From Owenweeksia sp048267305 (GTDB lineage: Bacteria > Bacteroidota > Bacteroidia > Flavobacteriales > Schleiferiaceae): 64,000 nt of DNA. The translations under genes and the position numbers were made by a program. Under the pieces are notes generated by a model. The model saw nothing but the letters and a program-made list of their open reading frames with translations. It searched no databases and was not told the origin of the DNA. Positions within the stretch are counted from its first letter, which is position 1; each line of letters begins with the position of its first letter. Below, one piece after another: positions 54,124 through 63,516 of the stretch. Location of the stretch: positions 38,018-102,017 of the forward strand of contig JBLWXT010000015.1 in assembly GCA_048267305.1 (NCBI GenBank), read 5' to 3'.

Positions 54124-56100
54124 ATGCGTTTCAATAAAAAAGGCTTTAGCAACGAACAGCTTTTAGAGATATATAAACAACTCCTCAAACCCCGCCTTAT
54201 TGAAGATAAGATGTTGATTTCCCTCCGTCAGGGGCGGATTTCCAAGTGGTTTTCCGGTTATGGACAGGAGGCTATTTCAGTAGGAGCAACCATGGCTCTA
54301 CACAGTGATGAGTATGTTTTACCCATGCACCGAAACCTCGGAATTTTCACAAGCCGTGGAGTGCCTTTATACAACCTCTTTTCACAGTTTCAGGGTAAGA
54401 TGGATGGGTACACCAAAGGGCGTGACCGTTCCTTTCACTTTGGCAGTAAGGAGCACAAGCTTGTTGGGATGATATCTCACCTGGGGCCCCAAATGGGTAT
54501 TGCTGATGGTATTGCCCTTGCCGGGAAGTTATCCGGTGAAAAACGAGCCACCCTGGTAATAACAGGAGATGGTGGTGCCAGTCAGGGGGATTTTCACGAA
54601 GCGCTGAACGTGGCTGCCGTGTGGAAGTTGCCGGTTATCTTCTTAGTGGAGAATAATCAGTGGGGACTTTCTACCCCAAGTAATGAGCAGTTTAGCTTTC
54701 AAAGTTTTGTATATAAAGCTATTGGATATGGAATAAAGGCCAAAAGTGTAGATGGCAACAATGTGTTGGACGTTTATAATGCCGTTTCTGATATTGCTGA
54801 GGAAATCCGCGAAAAGCCCGGTGCCTATATTTTGGAGTGCAATACCTTTAGGATGCGCGGGCATGAAGAGGCTAGTGGAACAAAATATTACCCCGAAGGC
54901 CTTCAGGAAAAGTGGGCGAAGAAAGATCCTGTGGAAAACTATAGAGCCTTTTTAATTGAAAAGGGTATTCTCCTGCCAAAGGATAATGATGCTTTAACGG
55001 CTTCCCTGAAAAAGGAAATTGACGAAGCATTTGAAAAGGCGCTACACGCAGCAGACGTAGTTTTTGATGAGCAAACTGAAAAAACCGACCTCTTTTACCA
55101 AAAGGAAATTGACTTTGTTGAACCTTCAGGGGAAACCAAAGACCTGCGTTTAGTGGATGCTATACGGGATGGGTTGCAGCAGGGCATGCGCAGGCATAAA
55201 AACCTCGTATTAATGGGGCAGGACATTGCCGAATATGGCGGTGTATTTAAGGTTACTGATGGTTTTGTTCAGGAATTTGGAAAAGACAGAGTGCGCAATA
55301 CGCCACTTTGTGAAGCGGCCATTGTGGGTACTTCACTAGGGCTTTCCATTGGTGGTTATAAGGCGGTAATGGAAATGCAATTTGCCGATTTTGTTACCGA
55401 AGGTTTTAATCAGATTGTAAACAACCTCGCTAAAATTCACTGGCGCTGGGGGCAAAATGCCGATGTGGTAATCCGTATGCCAACTGGTGCCGGAGTAGGA
55501 GCAGGGCCTTTTCACTCCCAAAGCAATGAAGCATGGTTTACACATACAGCCGGACTAAAGGTGGTTTACCCCGCTTTCCCGGAAGATGCCAAGGGACTTT
55601 TACTTTCGGCTATTGAAGATCCCAACCCGGTTATGTTTTTTGAGCATAAGGCGCTTTACCGCAGTATTTCAGCATCTGTACCTGAGGGCTACTACAATTT
55701 GCCTTTCGGGAAGGCTAATTTGCTTAAGGAAGGAGAACAGCTATCCATCATTACTTATGGTATGGGCGTGCATTGGGCTTTAGAATATTTAGCGGCTCAC
55801 CCCGAAGTTTCTACTGATCTTATTGACCTGAGAACCCTTTCGCCATTAGATACTGAAACGATTTTTACTTCTGTAAAGAAAACAGGGAAGGCCATTGTAC
55901 TTCAGGAGGATGTGATGTTTGGCGGAATTGCCTCAGACATCTCCAGCTTAATTATGGAAAATTGCTTTAGGGAACTTGATGCCCCTGTAAAGCGTGTGGC
56001 GAGTTTGGATATTCCTGTGCCATTCGCTAAAAATCTGGAGGCTGGATATTTACCAAAAGCCCGTTTTGCCGAGGCTGTGGAGGAGTTGTTGGGCTATTGA
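54124..56100 (+). CDS. Fused alpha-beta E1 component of a branched-chain/2-oxoacid dehydrogenase
   Basis: 658 residues. Alpha part (~1-310): thiamine-diphosphate binding GDGGASQGDFHEALN ... ENNQWG, and YxxRMRGHEEASGTKYY. Beta part (~335-658): LMGQDIAEYGGVFKVT, NTPLCEAAIVG, GYKAVMEMQFADF, RMPTGAGVGAGPFHSQSNEA and a GIASDISSLIMENCF end. Alpha and beta subunits are separate in most bacteria; a fusion is usual for Bacteroidota branched-chain enzymes. It decarboxylates 2-oxoisovalerate or related acids and feeds the E2 core. Divergent from the lipid-kinase gene. Confidence 0.94.
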   Translation: MRFNKKGFSNEQLLEIYKQLLKPRLIEDKMLISLRQGRISKWFSGYGQEAISVGATMALHSDEYVLPMHRNLGIFTSRGVPLYNLFSQFQGKMDGYTKGRDRSFHFGSKEHKLVGMISHLGPQMGIADGIALAGKLSGEKRATLVITGDGGASQGDFHEALNVAAVWKLPVIFLVENNQWGLSTPSNEQFSFQSFVYKAIGYGIKAKSVDGNNVLDVYNAVSDIAEEIREKPGAYILECNTFRMRGHEEASGTKYYPEGLQEKWAKKDPVENYRAFLIEKGILLPKDNDALTASLKKEIDEAFEKALHAADVVFDEQTEKTDLFYQKEIDFVEPSGETKDLRLVDAIRDGLQQGMRRHKNLVLMGQDIAEYGGVFKVTDGFVQEFGKDRVRNTPLCEAAIVGTSLGLSIGGYKAVMEMQFADFVTEGFNQIVNNLAKIHWRWGQNADVVIRMPTGAGVGAGPFHSQSNEAWFTHTAGLKVVYPAFPEDAKGLLLSAIEDPNPVMFFEHKALYRSISASVPEGYYNLPFGKANLLKEGEQLSIITYGMGVHWALEYLAAHPEVSTDLIDLRTLSPLDTETIFTSVKKTGKAIVLQEDVMFGGIASDISSLIMENCFRELDAPVKRVASLDIPVPFAKNLEAGYLPKARFAEAVEELLGY

Positions 56101-56402
56101 TTTGGGCCACGAAGACACTAAGGCACAAAGGTTTTTCACTTGGTAGGAAAACTAACTCCTGTCACACTGAGCACTTCGTCAGGCTCAGTACAGGCTTAAG
56201 TCGAAGGGCAATCCGGACTTAATCCAAACAATACTTATCACCCCCCAGCCCCCCTCAAGGGGGGATTTGGCCAGTGTATAATTTCCTAAATCCATATCAA
56301 TAATAGTTTTGGGCTCTTTCTATCGAAACGAAATTTGGCAATAGTGCCTCTCCGCAGCGCATCCCCCCTTGAGGGGGGCGAAGGGGGGTGAAGTCAAGAA
56401 TC
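56101..56402. other. Intergenic region with repeat elements
   Basis: 302 bases, no ORF. A widely seen CACTGAGC ... GCTCAG type inverted repeat is at 56165-56188 (with a CTTCGTCAG centre and a later TCGAAGGGC). The REPIN-like element 2 occupies 56238-56391 and ends 11 bases before the xerD stop codon. Confidence 0.6.
56238..56391. repeat. REPIN-like element 2 (two inverted REP-like halves)
   Basis: Left half TCACCCCCC (56238-56246) and CCCCCCTCAAGGGGGG (56249-56264); right half CCCCCCTTGAGGGGGG (56363-56378) and GGGGGGTGA (56383-56391). The halves are inverted copies separated by 98 bases. The right half is nearly identical to the copy inside icmF. Confidence 0.8.
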
Positions 56403-57302
56403 TCACTTATGCGCCCTCGGATGAAATTGAAGCAACGTATCCCTCAAATAGGTCTGGTCTAAGTGGGTGTAAATTTCGGTAGTGGTAATACTCTCGTGTC
56501 CCAGCATTTCCTGCACGGCACGCAAGTCTGCACCGCCCTCCACCAAATGTGTGGCAAAGCTGTGGCGAAACGTATGCGGACTTACCTTCTTCTTAATTCC
56601 TGCCTTGGTGGTAAGCGTTCTTATAATGTGGAAAATCATGGCCCGCGTCAGCTTTTTACCCCTGCGATTTAAAAATAGGAAATCTTCATTTCCCTTTACA
56701 ATCGCTTGATGAACGCGAATCTCCTCTCTGTAAATCCCAATATATTTAATGGCCAGTTTGTTTATAGGCACCAGCCGCTCCTTATCGCCCTTTCCGGTTA
56801 CCCGTATGATGGATTCCTTAAAAAACAAGTCAGAGATGCGGAGGTCGGTTAATTCGGAAACGCGTAACCCACAGCCATAAAGGGTTTCCAGTATTGCACG
56901 ATTTCGATGACCTTCATCCTTTCCCATATCCACAGCATCAATTATGGCCGTTACTTCATCTATAGATAAAAAATCAGGCAGTTTACGGCCCACTTTCGGG
57001 CTTTCCAGCAATTCACTGGGGTCTATGGTGATCAGCTCTTCCAGCGTAAGAAACTTATAAAAAGAGCGAAGAGCGGAAATGAGGCGTGCTTGCGAACGGG
57101 CACTGATACCCTCTGCAGCCATTTCGGCAATAAAGCCCTCCAAATCTTTTAGTGAAAGCTTTAGCGGATTGGGTTTTGATTCTTCAAAATGAAGGGCAGC
57201 CTTTTTCAAATCCCGCTGATAGGAAGAAACGGTGTTTTTGGCCATAGCACGCTCCAGGCGCATATAGTTGCTAAAATCTTTTATGGCGATAGCCCAGTTC
57301 AT
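56403..57302 (-). CDS. xerD: Site-specific tyrosine recombinase XerD
   Basis: 299 residues, normal length. N-terminal SAM-like core-binding domain (residues ~5-85). Catalytic set: R147 (CGLRVSEL), K171, H243 and R246 (HTFRH), H269 (LGHESITTTEIY) and the nucleophile Y278 (IYTHL). Resolves chromosome dimers at dif with XerC and FtsK. Divergent from aroQ; this pairing is frequent in Bacteroidota. Confidence 0.97.
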   Translation of the reverse strand: MNWAIAIKDFSNYMRLERAMAKNTVSSYQRDLKKAALHFEESKPNPLKLSLKDLEGFIAEMAAEGISARSQARLISALRSFYKFLTLEELITIDPSELLESPKVGRKLPDFLSIDEVTAIIDAVDMGKDEGHRNRAILETLYGCGLRVSELTDLRISDLFFKESIIRVTGKGDKERLVPINKLAIKYIGIYREEIRVHQAIVKGNEDFLFLNRRGKKLTRAMIFHIIRTLTTKAGIKKKVSPHTFRHSFATHLVEGGADLRAVQEMLGHESITTTEIYTHLDQTYLRDTLLQFHPRAHK

Positions 57303-57708
57303 TTATTCAGATAATTTGCAATGGTTCAAAGTAAGTAAGAAGGTTGGCGCCAAAAGGCTGTTGTTGTTTAGATTTGCTAACAGAAGACTGTGATACTTTT
57401 CATGTTCTTTTGGCTTAACCCAAAAGGAACCAAAAGGTCAAGGCTTACAAGAAATTAATATCCAGTTTCTTATTTATCCCAAGTTCGGTCGGGTGATCTC
57501 CTCATTTCTTCGGAGCTTCCCGATCTCCCTAAGGATAAATTTCAACCTGAAAATTAATTTTTTGAATGCCGGACTGGGCCTGTTGGAAAAGGCAATGCAA
57601 AATTGAAAGTGAGATCTTTATTGCTCTGGCTCTAGTTGCAATTAATAGATTTACCTAGTAAAATTGCCACTGTCTAAATTCTAATTACTAAAATCTAACT
57701 ACTCCCCA
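57303..57708. other. Intergenic region between xerD and aroQ
   Basis: 406 bases, no ORF. Contains the second copy of the dispersed repeat core (57426-57444), with a 9-base inverted CTTTTGG/CCAAAAG pair before it. No clear promoter box; the xerD side has a TTACTTTG box one mismatch from consensus. Confidence 0.55.
57426..57444 (-). repeat. Dispersed repeat core, copy 2
   Basis: GGAACCAAAAGGTCAAGGC, reverse complement of 25907-25926 apart from one base in the T-run. The side towards 57470 carries a GAAAC-like match too. Confidence 0.6.
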
Positions 57709-58128
57709 ATGCGCATCGCAATAATAAACGGCCCTAACCTAAACCTGCTAGGCACCCGCCAGCCCGAAATTTACGGGAGCCAAACCTTTGAGCAGTATTT
57801 AGAAAAACTTAGAAGTGAATATGCCAACATTGAAGTGAGCTACTTTCAGAGCAATGTAGAAGGGGAGTTGGTTAACGCTATCCAAAAAATGGAAGCGGAG
57901 TGTGATGGGATTATATTAAATGCTGCCGCTTATACCCATACCTCAGTGGCTATTGGTGATGCTGTGGCTGCTGTTTCCGTACCGGTGATTGAAGTACATA
58001 TCTCTAATGTCCAGGCTCGTGAAAGTTTTAGACATCATTCGTATATCGCAAAACATACAGTAGGGGTTATCTCTGGTTTTGGGTTGGATGGGTATAGGCT
58101 GGCGTTGGAATCTTTAATTGGCAATTGA
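57709..58128 (+). CDS. aroQ: Type II 3-dehydroquinate dehydratase
   Basis: 139 residues, standard length for the dodecameric type II enzyme. INGPNLNLLGTRQPEIYG at the N-terminus includes the catalytic Tyr (Y22) and Asn (N10); ESFRHHSYI and EVHISN supply the active-site loop. Shikimate pathway, third step. Starts divergently from xerD. Confidence 0.97.
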   Translation: MRIAIINGPNLNLLGTRQPEIYGSQTFEQYLEKLRSEYANIEVSYFQSNVEGELVNAIQKMEAECDGIILNAAAYTHTSVAIGDAVAAVSVPVIEVHISNVQARESFRHHSYIAKHTVGVISGFGLDGYRLALESLIGN

Positions 58129-58158
58129 GAAAGTTTTTTAAGGTCAATCTGTGAATTA

Positions 58159-58977
58159 CTAATTCTTTCTATTGTCGACTGTTACTCGAAATTTAAAGTC
58201 AGTATCTAACATTTTTCCGTTTCTATCAATTTGATAGAGATAGTCTGTGCAAGTGGGGTCTTCTCCCTCTACTGTGACATGCTGAAAAATATTTGTTATT
58301 GTTCTAATTACAAGTTTATCAGTTTCAATTATGTTATCAACATTGGTTTGGTTGAGGGTAACAATACTGTCTTTGATTGAATATGATCCGTAAAAAAAGG
58401 CTTCACCAAGTCCACTGCCATTTGCCATAATGTAACTTCCATTTTCTTTTAGATCAATGGAGAAACCGTTGTAGCCACCGTCATAAAAGGCACGTATTAA
58501 TGTAGCTGAATTCATTTTGCGATCTTGATAGAGGTATAACCCTAAAATTGTCGTTATGAATAATACTCCAATTAAAGAGGGTAAATAGCTCGAGAAGGTT
58601 TTCGATTCTTTAAATTCTTGTGAGTCCTTTCCAATATTCCAGATAAAAACTAAAATTCCGATTATGCCAATAAATAGAAAAATCAATCCATCAAATATGA
58701 AGTAGTCAAAGGCTGATATGTACAGCTTATAAGTAAACCAACCTCCGAAAATGAGCATTGGGATTGTTCTCCATATTTTATTGTTTGTATTCAATTTTTC
58801 GATTAGTCTTTTAAAGTTCAGGTTATAATCATTGTGGTATTTCGCTAAAATGATAAATCTTTCCCTACTGACCAACATGGCATTAAGGTTTGCTGTTTCA
58901 TAGGGGTTAGTAACTCTCAAAAAGTGAAAGTGGGGATTAAAAATTTTAAAGAGCCTGTTTTGGAGATAATTGGGCAT
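58159..58977 (-). CDS. Membrane protein of unknown function
   Basis: 272 residues from ATG 58977; a GTG at 59007 adds ten residues but lies within a short direct repeat. Three hydrophobic segments (around MLIFGGWFTYKLYI, FIFDGLIFLFIGIIGILVFI and SYLPSLIGVLFITTILGLYLY) are followed by a ~110-residue C-terminal part that resembles a small beta domain with YDGGYNGFSIDLKENGSY. No family recognised. Monocistronic on the - strand. Confidence 0.7.
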   Translation of the reverse strand: MPNYLQNRLFKIFNPHFHFLRVTNPYETANLNAMLVSRERFIILAKYHNDYNLNFKRLIEKLNTNNKIWRTIPMLIFGGWFTYKLYISAFDYFIFDGLIFLFIGIIGILVFIWNIGKDSQEFKESKTFSSYLPSLIGVLFITTILGLYLYQDRKMNSATLIRAFYDGGYNGFSIDLKENGSYIMANGSGLGEAFFYGSYSIKDSIVTLNQTNVDNIIETDKLVIRTITNIFQHVTVEGEDPTCTDYLYQIDRNGKMLDTDFKFRVTVDNRKN

Positions 58978-58990
58978 TGGCTTTAAATAT

Positions 58991-59046
58991 GGTGTATCAT
59001 GTACCACATAATGGTGATATGTACCAAAAAATCAAAAAACGGTACA
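58991..59046. promoter_or_regulatory. Direct and inverted repeats upstream of the unknown membrane protein
   Basis: GGTGTATCATGTACCA (58991-59006) and GGTGATATGTACCA (59013-59026) are related direct repeats. TGTACC (59020-59025) also pairs with GGTACA (59041-59046). Such a layout suggests a repressor or activator site around the start; this is inference. Confidence 0.3.
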
Positions 59047-59145
59047 CATTAAAATACCCCTATGATAAATAGGTCGATAGTAAAAATCTACAAAATTTAC
59101 CCTCGTTCCTTTCACGAATGAAAGTGTAACCCTTGTTAAGAAGCG

Positions 59146-59958
59146 CTAATTGTGTCTAATCACTAGGTGGTCAAAATCTGAACCCCTTATAATCTTTTCT
59201 ATTTCTTCAGTGGGATTGAGTATGAGTATAGTTCTTCCGCTTTGATCAATTTGGTTAAGGAAGACGATAATTTCTGAGCTGGTGCTAAGGTTGCGGTACA
59301 CTCCACTAAAATAAATTGAAACAGTATCTCGTGGTATAGAACGTACCAATCGGTAGAAATCTATTAACTCTACAAATTGCTTAGCTACATTGAGTTTTCC
59401 AAAAACACAAATAGTAGCGGTATCCTTTTGGTAATAACTGAACTCTTCGTCAAATTGACCATACAACTTCTCCAAGTATGCTAAGTTATCCACACCTTCA
59501 AAAATCAATTCGAAAAGTTCTCTAACGAATCTGGAGTCCTTGCTCTTGGGATGAGGATCTTTAAATTCAAAAAGCTGAACTGAATCATTTAGAATGTATT
59601 TGCCACTCACCTTCGTGGGGTGCACACTCAAATTCATTTTGTGACTTGTGATTATTGTATCACCGTCAATTATATCGGCACAAAAGCCTGGTGGAATGCT
59701 ATAGTCTTGAAGGGTGAATTTATAATCCTTAAGAAACGTATTGAACTTTTGCAGTTGAAAATCAGGAATTGCCATTTCTTCAACCTCAGTTAGGACACTA
59801 TCCTTGCTGATACGAATACGAAATGACAGAGAACCATCTTTTATTACAAGTTGAGAAGGGAGAATAAAGGCTTGGCTGAAGTTTACACTTAGCTCATCAC
59901 TCTGACCTTTGCTTAGCAATCCAAAGAATATTAGAATTAATGCAAAGACTTTATTCAT
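59146..59958 (-). CDS. Secreted protein of unknown function
   Basis: 270 residues. Signal peptide MNKVFALILIFFGLLSKGQS. The mature part is mixed alpha/beta with no Cys cluster and no catalytic pattern I can name; it contains YFSGVYRNLSTSSEIIVFLN and an acidic stretch. Separate from the downstream glycosyltransferase operon by 20 bases on the same strand, so it may be the last gene of that operon. Confidence 0.75.
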   Translation of the reverse strand: MNKVFALILIFFGLLSKGQSDELSVNFSQAFILPSQLVIKDGSLSFRIRISKDSVLTEVEEMAIPDFQLQKFNTFLKDYKFTLQDYSIPPGFCADIIDGDTIITSHKMNLSVHPTKVSGKYILNDSVQLFEFKDPHPKSKDSRFVRELFELIFEGVDNLAYLEKLYGQFDEEFSYYQKDTATICVFGKLNVAKQFVELIDFYRLVRSIPRDTVSIYFSGVYRNLSTSSEIIVFLNQIDQSGRTILILNPTEEIEKIIRGSDFDHLVIRHN

Positions 59959-59977
59959 TAGTTAAGCTTACTATATG

Positions 59978-61018
59978 CTATTTGTTGAAATCCTTTAACT
60001 CACTAAACTTCTTCTTCTTCTTCCCCAAATAAAATGCCTTTACCACACTTCCTTTGTAAACGCCTTCCAATTGGTTTAGTGGCTTTGCGGGCTGTCCAAT
60101 CTTTTTCCGCGCCAGCGAATTAAAGCGGGCATAAAAGTGAAAGTGCGCCTTGAGGATGGCACCTACATGGGAGAACTTCCCGCCAAGGATAAACTTAATG
60201 CCAGCAACGCCATCCAATACCAGGCGAGCCATTATCTTGGCGAAAGCCTCACCGCTAGGCAGATTTAAAAACATTATGATAAGGCTGTTCCTAAAATTGA
60301 GGTAGGTCTTTTGTGAAGAGAGTTTATTAAGAGTGCCACCACCTAAATGATAAACGGTAGAAGCTGGTTCGCAACCCACTTCAAAACCTCTGAGTTGCAT
60401 GCGCCAACATAGGTCTATTTCCTCCATGTGGGCAAACAGGCTTTCATCCAGTCCACCGGCCTGCTTATACTTTTCCTGATCTACCATAAGGCAGGCACCT
60501 GAGGCCCAAAATACCTTTTGATACGAATCGTATTGTCCGTTATCAATTTCCAAATCATCAAATAAACGGCCACGGCAAAAGGGATAACCAAGGGTGTCAA
60601 TATACCCGCCAGCCGCTCCGGCATATTCAAATCGTTCGCGGTTGTTAAGGTCTTTAATTTTTGGTTGAAGGGCGGCCAGTTTTGGGTTTTGCTCAAATTG
60701 CTGAAGTAAAGGCTGTAGCCAGTTTTCGGTTACTTCCACATCAGAATTTAGCAGTACTGCATAAGGTTCTGTAATGTATTCCAAGCCTTTGTTGTACCCG
60801 CCTGCATAACCGTGGTTTTCGTCCAACTCTATTACCGTAACCGTTGGAAATTCATGCGCCAATAGTTCCAGACTGTCATCATCCGAGTTGTTATCAATCA
60901 CATACACATGCCCCAACTCTTCGGAATATTCCAACACGGAAGGCAGGAAACGTTTTAGTAAATCACGGCCATTCCAGTTGAGGATGGCTACGGCTATTTT
61001 TTTAGGTATATCAGGCAT
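59978..61018 (-). CDS. Glycosyltransferase family 2 (rhamnosyl-like)
   Basis: 346 residues. GT-A fold: VAILNWNGRDLLKRFLPSVLE, YVIDNNSDDDS, and AVLLNSDVEVTENWL with the metal-binding D-x-D-like NSDVEV. The acceptor-side motif SGACLMVDQEKY and EEIDLCWRMQLRG are present. Family members add sugars to O-antigen or lipid carriers. Overlaps the acyltransferase gene by 8 bases, so it is translated with it. Confidence 0.92.
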   Translation of the reverse strand: MPDIPKKIAVAILNWNGRDLLKRFLPSVLEYSEELGHVYVIDNNSDDDSLELLAHEFPTVTVIELDENHGYAGGYNKGLEYITEPYAVLLNSDVEVTENWLQPLLQQFEQNPKLAALQPKIKDLNNRERFEYAGAAGGYIDTLGYPFCRGRLFDDLEIDNGQYDSYQKVFWASGACLMVDQEKYKQAGGLDESLFAHMEEIDLCWRMQLRGFEVGCEPASTVYHLGGGTLNKLSSQKTYLNFRNSLIIMFLNLPSGEAFAKIMARLVLDGVAGIKFILGGKFSHVGAILKAHFHFYARFNSLARKKIGQPAKPLNQLEGVYKGSVVKAFYLGKKKKKFSELKDFNK

Positions 61019-61868
61019 ATTTCCATCTTCTGTGGCTCCATAGCCAATCCTCAGGTTTCTTTTGAATTACTTTTTCCAGCGCTCTAACGTGGGTGTCGGT
61101 AACTTCATATTGAGCGGTGTTTTGAACATCTTCAAAAAGCAACTCGGCAGTTACTTCGTAGTAACCTCTCTTTATCCTTTGTATATCAATAAACACAACG
61201 CCTAAGTCACATTTCTTAGCGAGGTTTTCCACGCCCAGGTGCACGGGAGTGGATTGATTTAGGAAGTTGGCTCTGTACTTAATCTTACCTGAGTGCGGAC
61301 TTTGATCAGCCATAAAAACGTAAAGTGGGGCAGGATCAGGATTGTTGAGCATAAAAGGGTAGGTGTTCTCCATAGGGAAAAGCTTAAGACCAAATTGCTC
61401 TCTTATCTGCACAATCTTTCGGCTAAAGTATTTGTTGCTAAGGGGATGGTAAACGGCAAAGCAATTATTCTTTACCCAAACGGGGATACTCATGGCAGTC
61501 CACTCAAAATTGGTATAATGCCCCATTACCATAATTACACCTTTTCCTTTTTTGCGGAGGGTTTCAAACACTTCCGGGTTTTTAAGTACAAAGTGTTTTT
61601 TTAGCGTCTTCTCATTAATAGTGAGGCTCTTAAAAGATTCTACTATTAAGTCAGCAAAGTTTTTATAGAATTTAGAGCGGATCATTTCCAATTCCTTTTC
61701 TGATTTTTCAGGAAAGGAATTACGAAGGTTTTGCATAATGACATCCTTGCGATAGGAGATCACATGTTGCATTAAGAAACGCAGGAAATCGCTAAAAACA
61801 TAAAGTACCCTGAAGGGGAGGATAGAGATAAACCAACCCAGTCCCATTGCCAGATAGAATCCAATCAT
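61011..61868 (-). CDS. Lysophospholipid/lipid A acyltransferase (LpxL/HtrB family)
   Basis: 285 residues. One N-terminal membrane helix, then the catalytic H-x4-E motif in GHYTNFEWTAM and the following FMADQSPHSGK acyl-binding part. In Gram-negatives such enzymes add secondary acyl chains to lipid A; in Bacteroidota it may be a lipid A or ornithine-lipid enzyme. It lies between the GWxTD gene and the glycosyltransferase, which fits an envelope-lipid operon. Confidence 0.9.
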   Translation of the reverse strand: MIGFYLAMGLGWFISILPFRVLYVFSDFLRFLMQHVISYRKDVIMQNLRNSFPEKSEKELEMIRSKFYKNFADLIVESFKSLTINEKTLKKHFVLKNPEVFETLRKKGKGVIMVMGHYTNFEWTAMSIPVWVKNNCFAVYHPLSNKYFSRKIVQIREQFGLKLFPMENTYPFMLNNPDPAPLYVFMADQSPHSGKIKYRANFLNQSTPVHLGVENLAKKCDLGVVFIDIQRIKRGYYEVTAELLFEDVQNTAQYEVTDTHVRALEKVIQKKPEDWLWSHRRWKYA

Positions 61869-61877
61869 GCCGCGAAT

Positions 61878-63392
61878 TTAGCGGTTATTTTGGCTTCCCT
61901 GTATGATGAGGTTATTGTTTACACGAGAACCAAAGTCGTCACCAGAGTTAAGGTCATTTTGGTCAATATCACCACCAGTGCCCATTACACCACGAGAAAG
62001 TTGATACTTCCACCTTCTGTTGTTTAATTCACCAATGGCCGTTGAGTGTATCATTTGATATTCGTTGGTACTGCGGCTAAACTCGGCAAACACAAAAAAC
62101 TTGTTGGTTTGATTTATTACATAGGGGCTGGCAATTACATTATACTGCCACATTTCATAAGGAGGGAGGCCAGGTTCAAATTGCCTGCGATCTATAACAT
62201 CGGGCTTTCCGTAGGTGAGGAAAACCCTACCTCTGTCAGTCATATAGCCCTTTCTCAGCCTACTGGTGTAAAGTTGATTTACCGTTTTTACATTTTCATA
62301 ATACTCCACCCAGGCACTTTCAGGGTCGAGGCTATTGCGTTGCGACCAAAACACAAAAAAGTAGCGCTTAAGTTTTGATATATCCTGTTCTGAGAGCAAT
62401 TCCTTCTGGTATTTTCTTTCAGCTTCAGAACTTATAGGGTATAAGTACTGTGTGTATTTGTAAATGGAGTCAATTCCACCAAGGAGGTCTACAAATGAAC
62501 CTTGATAATCAACAGTTTCAATATCATCAAGACTAATTGGGGCGATATTGTTTTTACGATAAAAGCTCAATGTTTTGGTAAGGAAAGTTTTACCGGTTTT
62601 ATCTACAGCCTCTACTACAATGGAGTAGTTTCCCGATGGCAACTTTGCGATATTAAAACCGGTAAGTACCGGTTGTACGGCACTGGCTTCCTTTTTAGAG
62701 AAGCTGGCCATGCTGGGTATGGGGCCGGGTTTGTCGGCATGTTTTATATAGTACTTTACCATAAACGGTTCTTTCTCACCGAGATAATGCTGGGTATTGT
62801 AAATTTCCAAATAGAAGGAAATTTTTTCTGTGGCTTCCGTAAAATAGTAGGATCCGGAGTTTACCATAGGCACAAGGTCATAGCCTGATTTGGAAAAAAT
62901 ACTTCCTTCGGAGGATGGGGTATAGCTGTCAAGTACTACTAAATCAGAAGCTTTGGGTGAAGTTCCTCCAATGTCTATGGTGAGTCCTTGAAAAAGCTGA
63001 TAGCTTTCTTCAGCTTCGTTGACATCTTCAATATCAATAACTATATTGTATTCTCCATTATCCAGAGGCATTCGGGTTTGGTTTACATACGTTCCGGCAA
63101 TATTCAGGGTGTCTGAAAATTCAGGAGACATAATGAGAAATTTTTCAGCAGCAATGGTGGAGCTGTCTTTTTGTATTTGAACAGTAATTTCCACTCCTCC
63201 GGAGTACAAACCTTTTTTATTTTTTTTGAAATCTACGGTAGAACTGGCCAGTGCAAAGTAGATTTCAACATAAGCTTTACCCCCATCATCCATAAATTGG
63301 GCATAGGAAATGTCCATTCCTATTTTTTTTGCGGATAGGTTTAGTGAGCATAAAATGCTGATCACAAATGTTATAGAGGTAAAAATCTTCAT
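61878..63392 (-). CDS. GWxTD domain-containing secreted protein
   Basis: 504 residues. Signal peptide (ending LSAKK, near residue 22). The GWxTD core is in the C-terminal third: SRLRKGYMTDRGRVFLTYGKPDVIDRR. Here the motif reads GYMTDRG instead of GWxTDRG. Upstream are beta-rich regions with FFVFWSQRNS. Members occur widely in Bacteroidota with unknown function. First gene of an operon with the acyltransferase (10 bases) and glycosyltransferase. Confidence 0.88.
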   Translation of the reverse strand: MKIFTSITFVISILCSLNLSAKKIGMDISYAQFMDDGGKAYVEIYFALASSTVDFKKNKKGLYSGGVEITVQIQKDSSTIAAEKFLIMSPEFSDTLNIAGTYVNQTRMPLDNGEYNIVIDIEDVNEAEESYQLFQGLTIDIGGTSPKASDLVVLDSYTPSSEGSIFSKSGYDLVPMVNSGSYYFTEATEKISFYLEIYNTQHYLGEKEPFMVKYYIKHADKPGPIPSMASFSKKEASAVQPVLTGFNIAKLPSGNYSIVVEAVDKTGKTFLTKTLSFYRKNNIAPISLDDIETVDYQGSFVDLLGGIDSIYKYTQYLYPISSEAERKYQKELLSEQDISKLKRYFFVFWSQRNSLDPESAWVEYYENVKTVNQLYTSRLRKGYMTDRGRVFLTYGKPDVIDRRQFEPGLPPYEMWQYNVIASPYVINQTNKFFVFAEFSRSTNEYQMIHSTAIGELNNRRWKYQLSRGVMGTGGDIDQNDLNSGDDFGSRVNNNLIIQGSQNNR

Positions 63393-63439
63393 GTTGTTGA
63401 TTATTGGAATTATTTATTGGACGTCAAATTGCAAAAACG

Positions 63440-63471
63440 TTGCCAGTAGATGAAAATTATTTTTACTTTTG
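63440..63471 (+). promoter_or_regulatory. Promoter of the tRNA-Ser locus
   Basis: TTG (63440-63442), 21 bases, then TACTTTTG (63464-63471), an exact TAnnTTTG box. Transcription would begin near 63478, so the two tRNA-like units at 63517-63645 are inside the primary transcript. Confidence 0.6.
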
Positions 63472-63516
63472 CGCCCCTTGCAAAACTAAGGAAACGTGTT
63501 TAAAGACACTCATAGC

